NCBI GenBank assembly: GCA_965235415.1
Contig: CBDDXD010000001.1
Location: forward strand, 1-64,000
Length of the DNA stretch: 64,000 nucleotides
DNA from: Fontibacterium subtropicum
GTDB lineage: Bacteria; Pseudomonadota; Alphaproteobacteria; Pelagibacterales; Pelagibacteraceae
Direction of reading: 5' to 3'
Below are positions 7,604-15,804 of the stretch, in pieces. A program made the position numbers and the translations under genes. Positions within the stretch are counted from its first letter, which is position 1, and each line of letters starts with the position of its first letter. The notes below the pieces were generated by a model, which did no database searches, was not told where the DNA came from, and worked only from the letters and a program-made list of their open reading frames with translations.

Positions 7604-8544
7604 TATTTAATACCAAGCAAAAGATTAATTTCATAAAAATTACTTTTTACATCGTTATTTAATGATTTGATGTTGTAGATGATATTATTAATTTTATTTC
7701 TTATTCTAAAATTTTTAAAAAAGTTATTTTTTTCTAAATTGTATGCAAAGTAATTTTCAATATAGATATGGATTAAATCTAATATTTTACTATATTTTTC
7801 CTCTAAATAAAAATCTTGCATTGTTAAAATTTTTTCAGAAAAACTCTTTTCGTTAATATTTAATTCATCAAATAATATATTCATTTTAATATTTGTTCCG
7901 GGAGTCAAATCTTTAATAATTGTTTTATTGGTTCCATATTGGGTAATTAGTTTTTCTTTGATCAGAAGAGTTTCTTTTGAACTTAAAAAAAGTCTATAAT
8001 TAAAGCATCTTGATTTAATCGTCTCCAATAAGAATTTATTTTCAAAATATGTTAAAAAAAAATAATTATTATCAGGAAGTTCTTCTAAAATTTTTAAAAT
8101 AGAATTTGATGAATTTTTATTAAGACTTTCAGCCCCCTCTAAAAAAAATATTTTAGGTTTATTATTTATTGATGACTTATTAAAAAAATCAATAATTTCC
8201 CTTGTTTCTTCAATACTGATAATTTTTTTATAATCATCAACTTTTAAATGTTTAAAATTGAAGTTAGAATTATTTACTAAATCTAAATAACTTTTATTAT
8301 TTTCTTTAATTTGTTTAGCGCTGATATCGTATGAAGCGTTTTCATTATTTGACAAAATAACGTTAATTAAATGATAAACGAATGTTGCCTTTCCAATTCC
8401 ATCATTCCCATTGAATATAATTTTATTTGGTAATTTATTTTTTTTATATAGAGCAACTAAATTTTTAAATAAGAAATCATAGCCGTATAATAACTTTTGG
8501 TACTTATTTTGCGTTTCAATATTCTGAATATTAATTTCCGACAT
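7603..8544 (-). CDS. holB: DNA polymerase III delta' subunit
   Basis: Clamp-loader subunit, 313 residues. It keeps a Walker A-like GNDGIGKAT at about residues 47-55, the FFLEGAESLNKNSSNSILK segment and the LEELPDNNYFFLTY sensor block near 155. The zinc-binding cysteines usual in HolB/DnaX-type proteins are absent. The sequence is diverged and Lys/Asn-rich, so similarity is confined to the AAA+ core. The assignment is helped by position: it overlaps tmk by 14 bases upstream and abuts metG downstream, the standard tmk-holB-metG order. Confidence 0.88.
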   Translation of the reverse strand: MSEINIQNIETQNKYQKLLYGYDFLFKNLVALYKKNKLPNKIIFNGNDGIGKATFVYHLINVILSNNENASYDISAKQIKENNKSYLDLVNNSNFNFKHLKVDDYKKIISIEETREIIDFFNKSSINNKPKIFFLEGAESLNKNSSNSILKILEELPDNNYFFLTYFENKFLLETIKSRCFNYRLFLSSKETLLIKEKLITQYGTNKTIIKDLTPGTNIKMNILFDELNINEKSFSEKILTMQDFYLEEKYSKILDLIHIYIENYFAYNLEKNNFFKNFRIRNKINNIIYNIKSLNNDVKSNFYEINLLLGIK

Positions 8545-9172
8545 TTAATAATTTTAAAGTTTTTTTATTTATATTTTTTTGAATTTCATTTAATGATTTT
8601 CTACCGTTAATTATAGTTATTTTATTCTTATAGATCTTTGAAATTTTAAGAAATCCATTTCTAATTTTATTAAAATCATGGGTAGAAAGTTTGTCAAATC
8701 TATTAGTTTTTTTATTTCTTTTGCTAATTCTTTTTTTAGATTCTTTTTTATCTAAATCGATTAAAAAAGTAATATCAGGATGAATTCTACTAAAAATTTT
8801 TTTTTGAACGTTACTTATAAATTTTTTATTCATACCTTCCAAATAATGTTGATATGCTAATGTAGAATAAAAAAACCTATCACAGATGATAATAAATTTT
8901 TTTTTAAGATAGTAATTTATTTTATTTACTACATGATCGTTTCTTGCTGCCATCAATAGAAAAAATTCAGTTAAAGGATTATTTTTAATTTTATTATCTA
9001 ATAATATATTTCTAATTTTTTCAGCAAATGGTGTCCCTCCGGGTTCTCTGGTTAGTATTACTTTTTTAGTGATTTTTTTTTTAATAAATTTATATAATAA
9101 TTTTGCCTGGGTAGACTTTCCTGAGCCTTCAACGCCTTCAAAGCTGATAAAAAAAGGTTTTTTTATCGCCAT
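8531..9172 (-). CDS. tmk: Thymidylate kinase
   Basis: Phosphorylates dTMP to dTDP for DNA synthesis. The P-loop EGVEGSGKST is at residues 13-22, the TREPGGTP motif is near 41, and the DR-x-x-x-S-x-x-A-Y-Q signature (CDRFFYSTLAYQ) is near residue 100. The lid region KRISKRNKKTNRFD is present. At 213 residues it is full length. The start overlaps the dacC stop by 10 bases and the end overlaps holB, so expression is coupled in one operon. Confidence 0.95.
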   Translation of the reverse strand: MAIKKPFFISFEGVEGSGKSTQAKLLYKFIKKKITKKVILTREPGGTPFAEKIRNILLDNKIKNNPLTEFFLLMAARNDHVVNKINYYLKKKFIIICDRFFYSTLAYQHYLEGMNKKFISNVQKKIFSRIHPDITFLIDLDKKESKKRISKRNKKTNRFDKLSTHDFNKIRNGFLKISKIYKNKITIINGRKSLNEIQKNINKKTLKLLNVGN

Positions 9173-10323
9173 AGATAATAATTGATATTTTGAATTCCTT
9201 TAAAAAATATATTTTTATTAGTTATGTCTTTTTGAGCATATAGATCTTTAGTATCTATAAGTTCTTTATTATTAAAAATTCTTAAAACTGCAACTTTTTC
9301 AAATTTTTTAATAGGTAATTGTAAAGGATATTCATATTCTAACTCCATTCTAATTTTCGGATTTTTCAAATTTTTTGGTAAATTTACAAAAATACCATCT
9401 TTGTTTAAACTTTTAACATCGAGATATGAAGAGCTTCCGTTCCATATTTTAATTCTAAATTTATCAGAGTCATAGGAAATTTTAACAAGATCAATTTTAT
9501 TAAAAGCACTATTTAATAAAAGTTTTGATGACTCCGCTCTTGAAGACATGGTAGGCAACCCACTAACCACCACTATTATTCTTCTCTTGTCTCTTTTTTT
9601 TGTAACTGCAATTGAATATTTACTATCCTTCAAATGGCCTGTTTTAATCCCATCGACTTCTTCATCCATTGAAAGAAGTACATTTCGATTTTCTTGTTTG
9701 ACTGGATTTCCTCCTGTTCTTGCCCAAGCAAAATCTTTTTCTTTGAAATATTTATAATATTGGGGATAGTTATTTATTAGGTAAGAAGATAGTAAAGCAA
9801 TGTCTCTAACTGTAGAATAATTATTTGGACTAAAAGTTCCAGAAGAATTGCTAAAATTAGTATTGGTCATATTAATTTCTTTAGCTTTATCATTCATTAA
9901 ATTTACAAACTGTTCTTCAGTGCCAGATATTCCTTCGGCTAAAACAATTGAGGCATCCACGCCAGATACAATAATTAAACCCCTTAACAAATCTTCAATC
10001 GTAACTTTATCACCTGGAACTAAAAACATCGTAGATTCACCAGATTTGGTGGCATCACGGGCTTTTTTTGAAACAGTAAATTGGTCTGTAAGTTTAATTT
10101 TTTTATTTTTAAGCTGATCAAATACAACAACTGCAGTCATAATTTTTGTCATTGAGGCGGGTGATATTTTTTGATCAGCGTTTTTTTCTACTAAAACGGC
10201 TCCACTAGAATGATCAATAACAATTCCCTGTTTTACTTTATCTGGAATAGTTATTTGAGAAAAAGTATTTGAACAAAAAAGAAATGTAGCAAATATTAAA
10301 TAAAATAATTTTTTAAAAATCAT
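9163..10323 (-). CDS. dacC: D-alanyl-D-alanine carboxypeptidase (PBP5 family, S11)
   Basis: Secreted peptidoglycan carboxypeptidase of 386 residues that trims the terminal D-Ala of the pentapeptide. It has an N-terminal signal peptide (residues 1-22), the catalytic SMTK at 57-60 and KTG at 227-229. The second motif, normally S-x-N (SGNDA), reads SGVDA at 120-124, so the conserved Asn is Val. The C-terminal PBP5-like beta domain ends without an obvious amphipathic anchor, though the last residues NINYYLWR are aromatic. It lies between rlpA and tmk, as in related genomes. The family is certain; activity depends on whether Val 122 is tolerated. Confidence 0.92.
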   Translation of the reverse strand: MIFKKLFYLIFATFLFCSNTFSQITIPDKVKQGIVIDHSSGAVLVEKNADQKISPASMTKIMTAVVVFDQLKNKKIKLTDQFTVSKKARDATKSGESTMFLVPGDKVTIEDLLRGLIIVSGVDASIVLAEGISGTEEQFVNLMNDKAKEINMTNTNFSNSSGTFSPNNYSTVRDIALLSSYLINNYPQYYKYFKEKDFAWARTGGNPVKQENRNVLLSMDEEVDGIKTGHLKDSKYSIAVTKKRDKRRIIVVVSGLPTMSSRAESSKLLLNSAFNKIDLVKISYDSDKFRIKIWNGSSSYLDVKSLNKDGIFVNLPKNLKNPKIRMELEYEYPLQLPIKKFEKVAVLRIFNNKELIDTKDLYAQKDITNKNIFFKGIQNINYYLWR

Positions 10324-10991
10324 TCAACGTTTATATTATAATTTTCGAACTTAGTATTTACTATTTTCTTAATAAAAATATCAAATTCATTGATATCACT
10401 AACAGATAATGCTTTTACTCTAAATTTTTTATTTACTTGAATTATAACTGGATTGATATTGGTAATTTCTTTTTTTAACAAACTTACCATATCCAAGGCA
10501 GTATTTTTAAAAGTAAAATCACCATAATAAATTATTATTTTTTTTTGATTACTATCTTTTGAGGTCTTATTTTTAGATAAATCAACGATATCAACATTTT
10601 TTGTTTCTATATTTTGAGTAACTTTTTTTTCATCTTCAAAAATTTTAGCAATTTCAGCTTTAAAAGTTTTATTTGATTTTATAGTTTCAATTTTTACTAT
10701 TGGTAAATTGGTATTTAACTCCAATAAATCAAAATATTTACCAGGAATAATAATCTCCCTCTCTTTTAGAAAGTTAGAATTTTTATCAACTGTTAAAACT
10801 ATATATTTTTTGTTTAATAAATTAGTAACTCTAATTTGACTTCCAGGAACTATGTTTTGGTGAATAATATTTTCATTAATAGATAATTCAGCAAAACCAA
10901 CTTTTTCATAAGGAGTATATTTTTCATAACTTGGAAAACTTTGACATGACGCAATTAAAATAAAAAATAAAATAACGATTTTATTTCTCAT
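10320..10991 (-). CDS. rlpA: RlpA-like lipoprotein, reduced
   Basis: A 223-residue lipoprotein starting at the ATG at 10991 (MRNKIVILFFILIASCQSF), with lipobox IASC. The domain after it aligns with the RlpA double-psi barrel: VGFAELSINENIIHQN, PGSQIRVTNLLNKKYI and VDKN followed by GKYFDLLELN. RlpA cleaves naked glycan strands at the septum. The family's usual catalytic Asp and His cannot be pointed out here. The C-terminal 70 residues (KKIIIYYGDFTFKNTALDMVSLL) look like a diverged SPOR domain. The call leans on its place between mltB and dacC. Function may be structural only. Confidence 0.65.
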   Translation of the reverse strand: MRNKIVILFFILIASCQSFPSYEKYTPYEKVGFAELSINENIIHQNIVPGSQIRVTNLLNKKYIVLTVDKNSNFLKEREIIIPGKYFDLLELNTNLPIVKIETIKSNKTFKAEIAKIFEDEKKVTQNIETKNVDIVDLSKNKTSKDSNQKKIIIYYGDFTFKNTALDMVSLLKKEITNINPVIIQVNKKFRVKALSVSDINEFDIFIKKIVNTKFENYNINVE

Positions 10992-10992
10992 T

Positions 10993-11988
10993 TTATATTT
11001 TAATTTTATCTGAAAGGGTTCCAACAGTTATTGCAAATCGTAAAGATCTATTCCACTCCAATAGTCTTAAAAAATTGTCAAATACAATATAAATTGGTCC
11101 GTCTTCACCATCCGGTCTTATTACCCAACCCTCTTTTTTATCTATAAGCTTAATTTCACTTCCATTTTTATTTTTAAAACCTAACGATTTTAACTGTGCA
11201 ATCGAAATTTTATTTTTAAGATTTCTAGAATCTGTATTAATTAAACTGTTATCAAAATTATTATCTATTTTAATTTCAAATCCCCATAAGTCTTTATTAT
11301 TCCATCCAATCATTTTTAAATAATTTGCTGCAGAAGCAATAGAATCTTGAAATGAATTTATTAAATCAATTTCAGTATTATCATCAAAATTTATTGCATA
11401 TTTTTGAATGGTAGATGGCATAAATTGAAAATTACCAATAGCTCCAGCCCATGAACCATATAAACTTTCATATTTTATTGTTTTGTTATCTATTAACTTT
11501 AAAAGAATGATCAATTCTTTTTCAAAATACTCTGGTCTTCGGTTATCAAATGATAAAGTTGATAAAGCAGAAATTATATCAACCTTTCCTTTGTTAACCC
11601 CAAAATTTGTTTCTATACCCCATAGAGCTATTAAAATTTCTTTATCAACATTAAATTTATTATTTACTTTATCTAGTAAGAATGAATTTTCATTTAAAAA
11701 ATTTTTTGCAGTTTGTATTCTTTTCTCATCTATTCTTTTCTCTATGTACTCATAAGTTTTTTCAAAAAATTCAGGTTGTTTTCTATCCAAAGCAACAATT
11801 CTTTCTAAATATTTGGCATTTTTTAATGCAATGTCTGCCGTTTCTTTTGAAACACCCTGAACTATTGCTCTTTCTTTAAAACCAACTAGCCATTCATTAA
11901 ATTTTTCATTTGATAGTGAAAGTGCAGGATTAAATATTACAAAATAAATAATTAGAAATATTTTAAATTTAGGGTAAATATTCATCAC
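10993..11988 (-). CDS. mltB: Lytic murein transglycosylase B
   Basis: A 331-residue membrane-anchored or periplasmic muramidase that cleaves the glycan backbone. It has a signal peptide at residues 1-26 and the MltB start block DRKQPEFFEKTYEYI near 73. The catalytic Glu lies in ALWGIETNFG (about residue 128), and the conserved GSWAGAIGNFQFMPSTI follows near 183. It ends with the FDNFLRLLEWNRSLRFA segment typical of the family. First gene of the operon that runs to tatD; its promoter must lie in the 40 bases before tRNA-Ser. Confidence 0.93.
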   Translation of the reverse strand: MMNIYPKFKIFLIIYFVIFNPALSLSNEKFNEWLVGFKERAIVQGVSKETADIALKNAKYLERIVALDRKQPEFFEKTYEYIEKRIDEKRIQTAKNFLNENSFLLDKVNNKFNVDKEILIALWGIETNFGVNKGKVDIISALSTLSFDNRRPEYFEKELIILLKLIDNKTIKYESLYGSWAGAIGNFQFMPSTIQKYAINFDDNTEIDLINSFQDSIASAANYLKMIGWNNKDLWGFEIKIDNNFDNSLINTDSRNLKNKISIAQLKSLGFKNKNGSEIKLIDKKEGWVIRPDGEDGPIYIVFDNFLRLLEWNRSLRFAITVGTLSDKIKI

Positions 11989-12027
11989 ATTTTTTTAACA
12001 TAGCCGACATTTAAAGTCATTAATCAA

Positions 12028-12117
12028 GGAGAGGTGGCTGAGCGGTTGAAAGCACTAGTCTTGAAAACTAGCAACGGGGCAACTCGTTCGTGGGTTCAAA
12101 TCCCACCCTCTCCGCCA
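12028..12117 (+). tRNA. tRNA-Ser (UGA)
   Basis: A class II tRNA of 90 bases with CCA encoded. The acceptor GGAGAGG pairs with CCTCTCC. The anticodon stem CTAGT/ACTAG encloses CTTGAAA, giving UGA. A long variable arm (AACGGGGCAACTCGTT) is present, as expected for Ser. It lies between mltB and the convergent sdhE gene. Confidence 0.95.
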
Positions 12118-12194
12118 ACATATTTATAATATATTATAATTATTAATAAATTATTAATTTAAAATGAGTTTGGTTTATTTGATTGTAAAAACTT

Positions 12195-12446
12195 TTAAAA
12201 TTTTATTTTAAAATTTTTAATTTTTTTAGATATAGATAAATTTTCTAATTCTTTATTAGAGTTATTATCCACTAACCAAGAACTTAATTCTTTATCTGTA
12301 AAATTTAATAAAATTTCAAATTCATTTAACTCTTCGAGAGTAAATTTTTTTAAGTTTTCATTAGCAAATCCACCAATTAACAAATCCATTTCTTTTGTTC
12401 CTCTATGATTAGAACGATATAAAAGTTTTTTTATTAAATTATTCAT
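12195..12446 (-). CDS. sdhE: FAD assembly factor SdhE (succinate dehydrogenase)
   Basis: An 83-residue helical protein of the SdhE/Sdh5 family that helps attach FAD to the flavoprotein subunit of succinate dehydrogenase. The RGxxE motif (HRGTKEMDLLIGGF) is at residues 14-27, and the family pattern ELNEFEILLNFTDKELSSWL follows. It diverges from recG across 37 bases, an arrangement common in Alphaproteobacteria. The sdh genes are not in the window. Confidence 0.85.
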   Translation of the reverse strand: MNNLIKKLLYRSNHRGTKEMDLLIGGFANENLKKFTLEELNEFEILLNFTDKELSSWLVDNNSNKELENLSISKKIKNFKIKF

Positions 12447-12483
12447 ATCTAATATATATATCTTAATTAAAATAAATCTTTAA

Positions 12484-14553
12484 ATGATAGAAAAAAATTT
12501 TAATTTTTTTTTTAATCCTATTTCTAAAGTAAAAGGGATTGGGCCTAAAATAGAGAAATTATTTAACGAAAAGAAAATACAATCGAATATCGATTTAATA
12601 TTTAATTTTCCATATGGTTTAATTGATAGAACTCATTGTCCTAAATTAGATAATCTAGAAATTGGAAAAATTAGTACAATATTTGTAAAGGTAAAAAAAC
12701 ATAACTTTCCAAGAATAAGAAGACTTCCAAGTACTGTTCAATGTTACGATGATACTGGAGAAATAAATATTGTTTTTTTTAATTCCAGAGAAAACTATAT
12801 TAAAGAAATACTACCTATTAATACTGAAGTTATTATTAGCGGAAAAATTAATATTTATAAAAATAAATATCAAATCACTAATCCAGATTATGTAACCTCC
12901 ATTGCTAATGAGGATAAAGTTAGCAAAATAATGCCCACTTACAGTTCGTTAAAGGGAGTATCAAATAAAACTATAAATAAGATTTATGAAAATATTACTA
13001 AAAATTTACCTGATATTAAAGAATGGCATAGAGATAGTATTATTAAAAATAACAAGTGGCCTAGTTTTAAAGACTCATTAATTAATCTTCATAATCCAAA
13101 AAAAGTAGAAGATTTATATAAAAATTCTTCATCTTATGAAAGGATATCATTTGATGAAATATTTTCTAATTTATTAATTTTTTCTCAAATTAAAAAAAAA
13201 AATTCAACAATTTATAAAAAGCCAAAAATTTTTTCTTCAGAAAATAAATTTAAAATAATTAAAAATTTATCCTTCAATTTAACTAAAGATCAGGAAACAA
13301 TAATTATGGAAATTGAAGATAATCTTAAAAAAGATAAAAAAATGTTAAGACTACTTCAGGGGGATGTTGGTTCAGGAAAAACTATAATTTCAATTATTTC
13401 TGGCTTAAACGTAATAAACTCAGGTTATCAAGTCGCCCTAATGTGCCCTACTGAAATATTAGCAACTCAGCATTTGAATCTAATTACTTCAATAACTAAA
13501 GGTTTAGATGTCAAAATTGAAATTCTAACTGGTAGTGTAAATAAAAAAAAACAAATTGAAATTAAAAAACAATTAGCTGAAGGTAAAATTAATTTTTTAA
13601 TAGGTACTCATTCGTTATTTCAAGAAACTGTTTTATTTAAAAATTTAGGATTAATTATTATAGATGAACAACATAAGTTTGGAGTTAAACAAAGAATAAA
13701 TCTTTCGCAAAAAGGCGGTATAAATTGCGATGTCCTGTTAATGAGTGCGACTCCAATTCCTAGAACTTTAATTTTATCAACTTATGGTGATATGGATATT
13801 TCCACCCTTAGGGAAAAACCATTTAAAAAAACTAAAATTATAACTAATATTATTCCCGAAAATAAAATATCTGATCTAATTAATTTAATTAAAAATAAAA
13901 TTCAAAATAATCAACAAATTTATTGGATTTGTCCCTTAATTGAAGAAAGTCAAAAAGTTAAATTAACCCCTGTAATAGAAAGATTTGATTATTTAAAAAA
14001 ATATTTTCCAGAAAATGTTGCAGTAATGCATGGCAATTTAAAAAATGAAGAAAAAGTTAAAATAATGAAAGATTTTTTAGATAAAAAATTTTCAATATTA
14101 ATATCAACCACTGTAGTCGAGGTTGGAGTTGATAATCAAAACGCTAATACAATTATAATTGAAAATTCAGAAAGATTCGGACTTGCCCAATTACATCAAT
14201 TAAGAGGAAGAGTCGGTAGAGGAAATGAGGATGGCGAATGTGTTTTAATATATTCAAAATCTATAAGCGAAAATGGAAAAAAACGACTTAAGATTCTTAA
14301 AGAATCTAACGATGGTTTTTATATATCTGAACAAGATCTAAAATTAAGAGGGTTTGGGGATATTATTGGATACAAGCAAAGTGGTGAGAAAGACTTTATA
14401 GTAGCAGATCCAATGTATCATTCTCATCTATTTGAACTTGCTAAACAAGAAACTGATTTTTACTTAGAAAATAATTTATCAATCGATAAATTCAATATAC
14501 TTCTAAAATTTTTTAAAAAAGATAAAATATTAAATATTATAGATACCGGTTAA
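12484..14553 (+). CDS. recG: ATP-dependent DNA helicase RecG
   Basis: Superfamily 2 helicase that remodels stalled replication forks and Holliday junctions; 689 residues. The N-terminal wedge/OB domain spans about residues 50-150. Walker A is QGDVGSGKT near 297, DEQH at about residue 398, SATPIPRTL near 422, and motif VI QLRGRVGRG near 580. The end carries the RecG-specific FGDIIGYKQSGEKDF block. It converges on the SbmA-like gene and overlaps its stop by 4 bases, so neither has room for a separate terminator. Confidence 0.96.
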   Translation: MIEKNFNFFFNPISKVKGIGPKIEKLFNEKKIQSNIDLIFNFPYGLIDRTHCPKLDNLEIGKISTIFVKVKKHNFPRIRRLPSTVQCYDDTGEINIVFFNSRENYIKEILPINTEVIISGKINIYKNKYQITNPDYVTSIANEDKVSKIMPTYSSLKGVSNKTINKIYENITKNLPDIKEWHRDSIIKNNKWPSFKDSLINLHNPKKVEDLYKNSSSYERISFDEIFSNLLIFSQIKKKNSTIYKKPKIFSSENKFKIIKNLSFNLTKDQETIIMEIEDNLKKDKKMLRLLQGDVGSGKTIISIISGLNVINSGYQVALMCPTEILATQHLNLITSITKGLDVKIEILTGSVNKKKQIEIKKQLAEGKINFLIGTHSLFQETVLFKNLGLIIIDEQHKFGVKQRINLSQKGGINCDVLLMSATPIPRTLILSTYGDMDISTLREKPFKKTKIITNIIPENKISDLINLIKNKIQNNQQIYWICPLIEESQKVKLTPVIERFDYLKKYFPENVAVMHGNLKNEEKVKIMKDFLDKKFSILISTTVVEVGVDNQNANTIIIENSERFGLAQLHQLRGRVGRGNEDGECVLIYSKSISENGKKRLKILKESNDGFYISEQDLKLRGFGDIIGYKQSGEKDFIVADPMYHSHLFELAKQETDFYLENNLSIDKFNILLKFFKKDKILNIIDTG

Positions 14554-15521
14554 TTTTTTTTATAACCAATTGCAATTTCAAATTCTCCTAATCTTTTATA
14601 AATCGATCTTAACTCGGTAATTGTAGTCCATTGATGAATAAATAAAGAAAAACTATTATGAACTCTTTGAAATGCATTTGATACTTGAACGATAACCCCA
14701 AGCGTAATTAGACCTGAAAATAAACTTGGAGCCATAACTAAATAAGGAACAATTACCATAAATTGATCGTATAAATTTACCCAAATATCAAAATATCCGT
14801 AATTATAGAAAAGTCTGTGATAATTAAATTTAATTCCTGAAAACAATTCAAATATAGTGTCTGGCTTTGCATATTTTAATCTGTCGTCCTCTCCATAAAC
14901 TAATTCTTTTCGAAATGATGCTTCAACTTTTTGATTATTATATTCAAGACCTGGCAATTTAATTCCAACAAACCAACTAATTATAAGACCTCCCAAACTT
15001 ACAAAAAGTGATACCCAAACTAAAGATCCTGGAAATTGTTTTAGAAACTCTATTTGTATTCCAGAAGAAAGTCCCCACAGGATAGGTATAAAAGCAATTA
15101 AAGTCATAATAGCTCTAATAACTTGAAGGCCTAAACTTTCGACAATTTTTGCAAATCTACTGGTATCTTCTTGAATTCTTTGTGAGGCACCTTCTACATT
15201 CTGAATACAATTTTTCCATAGGGGAATATAATCAAAGGTTATAGCTTCGCGCCAACGTAAAGAATACACTCTTGTAAAAAAACCAGTGAAGGTCGCAAGT
15301 ATCACATACGGAAATGCTAGATAACAAAAAATATAAATTTTATTCCAAAATTCTGAAATATTACTTTTGGTAGCATTTTGTAATAAATCATAAAAACCTT
15401 TGTACCATTCATTAATTTTAACAGTTATTGAAACTTGGATTAATAAAGAAAAAATTAATAACAAACCTCCACCCCAAGCCCACAGTGCCCATTTTTTATT
15501 AAAAAAAAAACTTTTAAACAT
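14550..15521 (-). CDS. SbmA/BacA-like membrane transporter
   Basis: A 323-residue protein with several hydrophobic helices (about residues 10-30, 65-85, 130-155, 165-190 and 255-285). The blocks EWYKGFYDLLQNA, SLRWREAITFDYIPLW and EGASQRIQEDTSRFAKIVESLG match the transmembrane domain of the SbmA/BacA family. This family imports peptides, including antimicrobial peptides and peptide antibiotics, by proton motive force. No ATPase domain is present, unlike the related ABC-D proteins. It is shorter than E. coli SbmA (about 400). Its start overlaps the stop of the NDUFS4-like gene by 8 bases. Confidence 0.75.
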   Translation of the reverse strand: MFKSFFFNKKWALWAWGGGLLLIFSLLIQVSITVKINEWYKGFYDLLQNATKSNISEFWNKIYIFCYLAFPYVILATFTGFFTRVYSLRWREAITFDYIPLWKNCIQNVEGASQRIQEDTSRFAKIVESLGLQVIRAIMTLIAFIPILWGLSSGIQIEFLKQFPGSLVWVSLFVSLGGLIISWFVGIKLPGLEYNNQKVEASFRKELVYGEDDRLKYAKPDTIFELFSGIKFNYHRLFYNYGYFDIWVNLYDQFMVIVPYLVMAPSLFSGLITLGVIVQVSNAFQRVHNSFSLFIHQWTTITELRSIYKRLGEFEIAIGYKKN

Positions 15522-15804
15522 TATTTAAAAAATTATCCGCATATGCTTTAATAATTAACTTATTTTTTTTATGTGTGATTAGATCAAATTGAATATTGTT
15601 TTGCTTGGCATAAGCAATGGCTTGTTCTTGAGTTTCAAATTTTAACTTAATTTGCTCGTCTGTGTTGGATGATGATGTCCAACCCATTACAAAATCTTTA
15701 TTATAATTAGATTTATTAAATTCTAAAATCCAAAATTTTGTTCTAGCTTTACCTGATTGCATCGCAGTTTTAACAGGTTGATAAATTTTTGCTCTTTGAC
15801 TCAT
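15514..15804 (-). CDS. NDUFS4-like complex I accessory subunit (ETC_C1)
   Basis: A 96-residue protein matching the ETC complex I conserved region (NDUFS4/AQDQ family). Signature segments are ARIYQP-like AKIYQPVKTAMQSGKA at the start, WILEF near residue 27, MGWTSSSNTDEQIKLKF near 40 and AIAYAKQNNI near 63. The mitochondrial homologue stabilises the NADH-binding module. In Alphaproteobacteria the gene usually lies apart from the nuo operon, as here between gyrA and the SbmA-like gene. The start codon overlaps the gyrA stop. Confidence 0.8.
   Translation of the reverse strand: MSQRAKIYQPVKTAMQSGKARTKFWILEFNKSNYNKDFVMGWTSSSNTDEQIKLKFETQEQAIAYAKQNNIQFDLITHKKNKLIIKAYADNFLNNV

Noticed and set aside
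9548..10117. Open frames on the plus strand opposite dacC.
   Set aside because: They mirror the well-supported dacC frame, have no ribosome-binding site and no recognisable domain.
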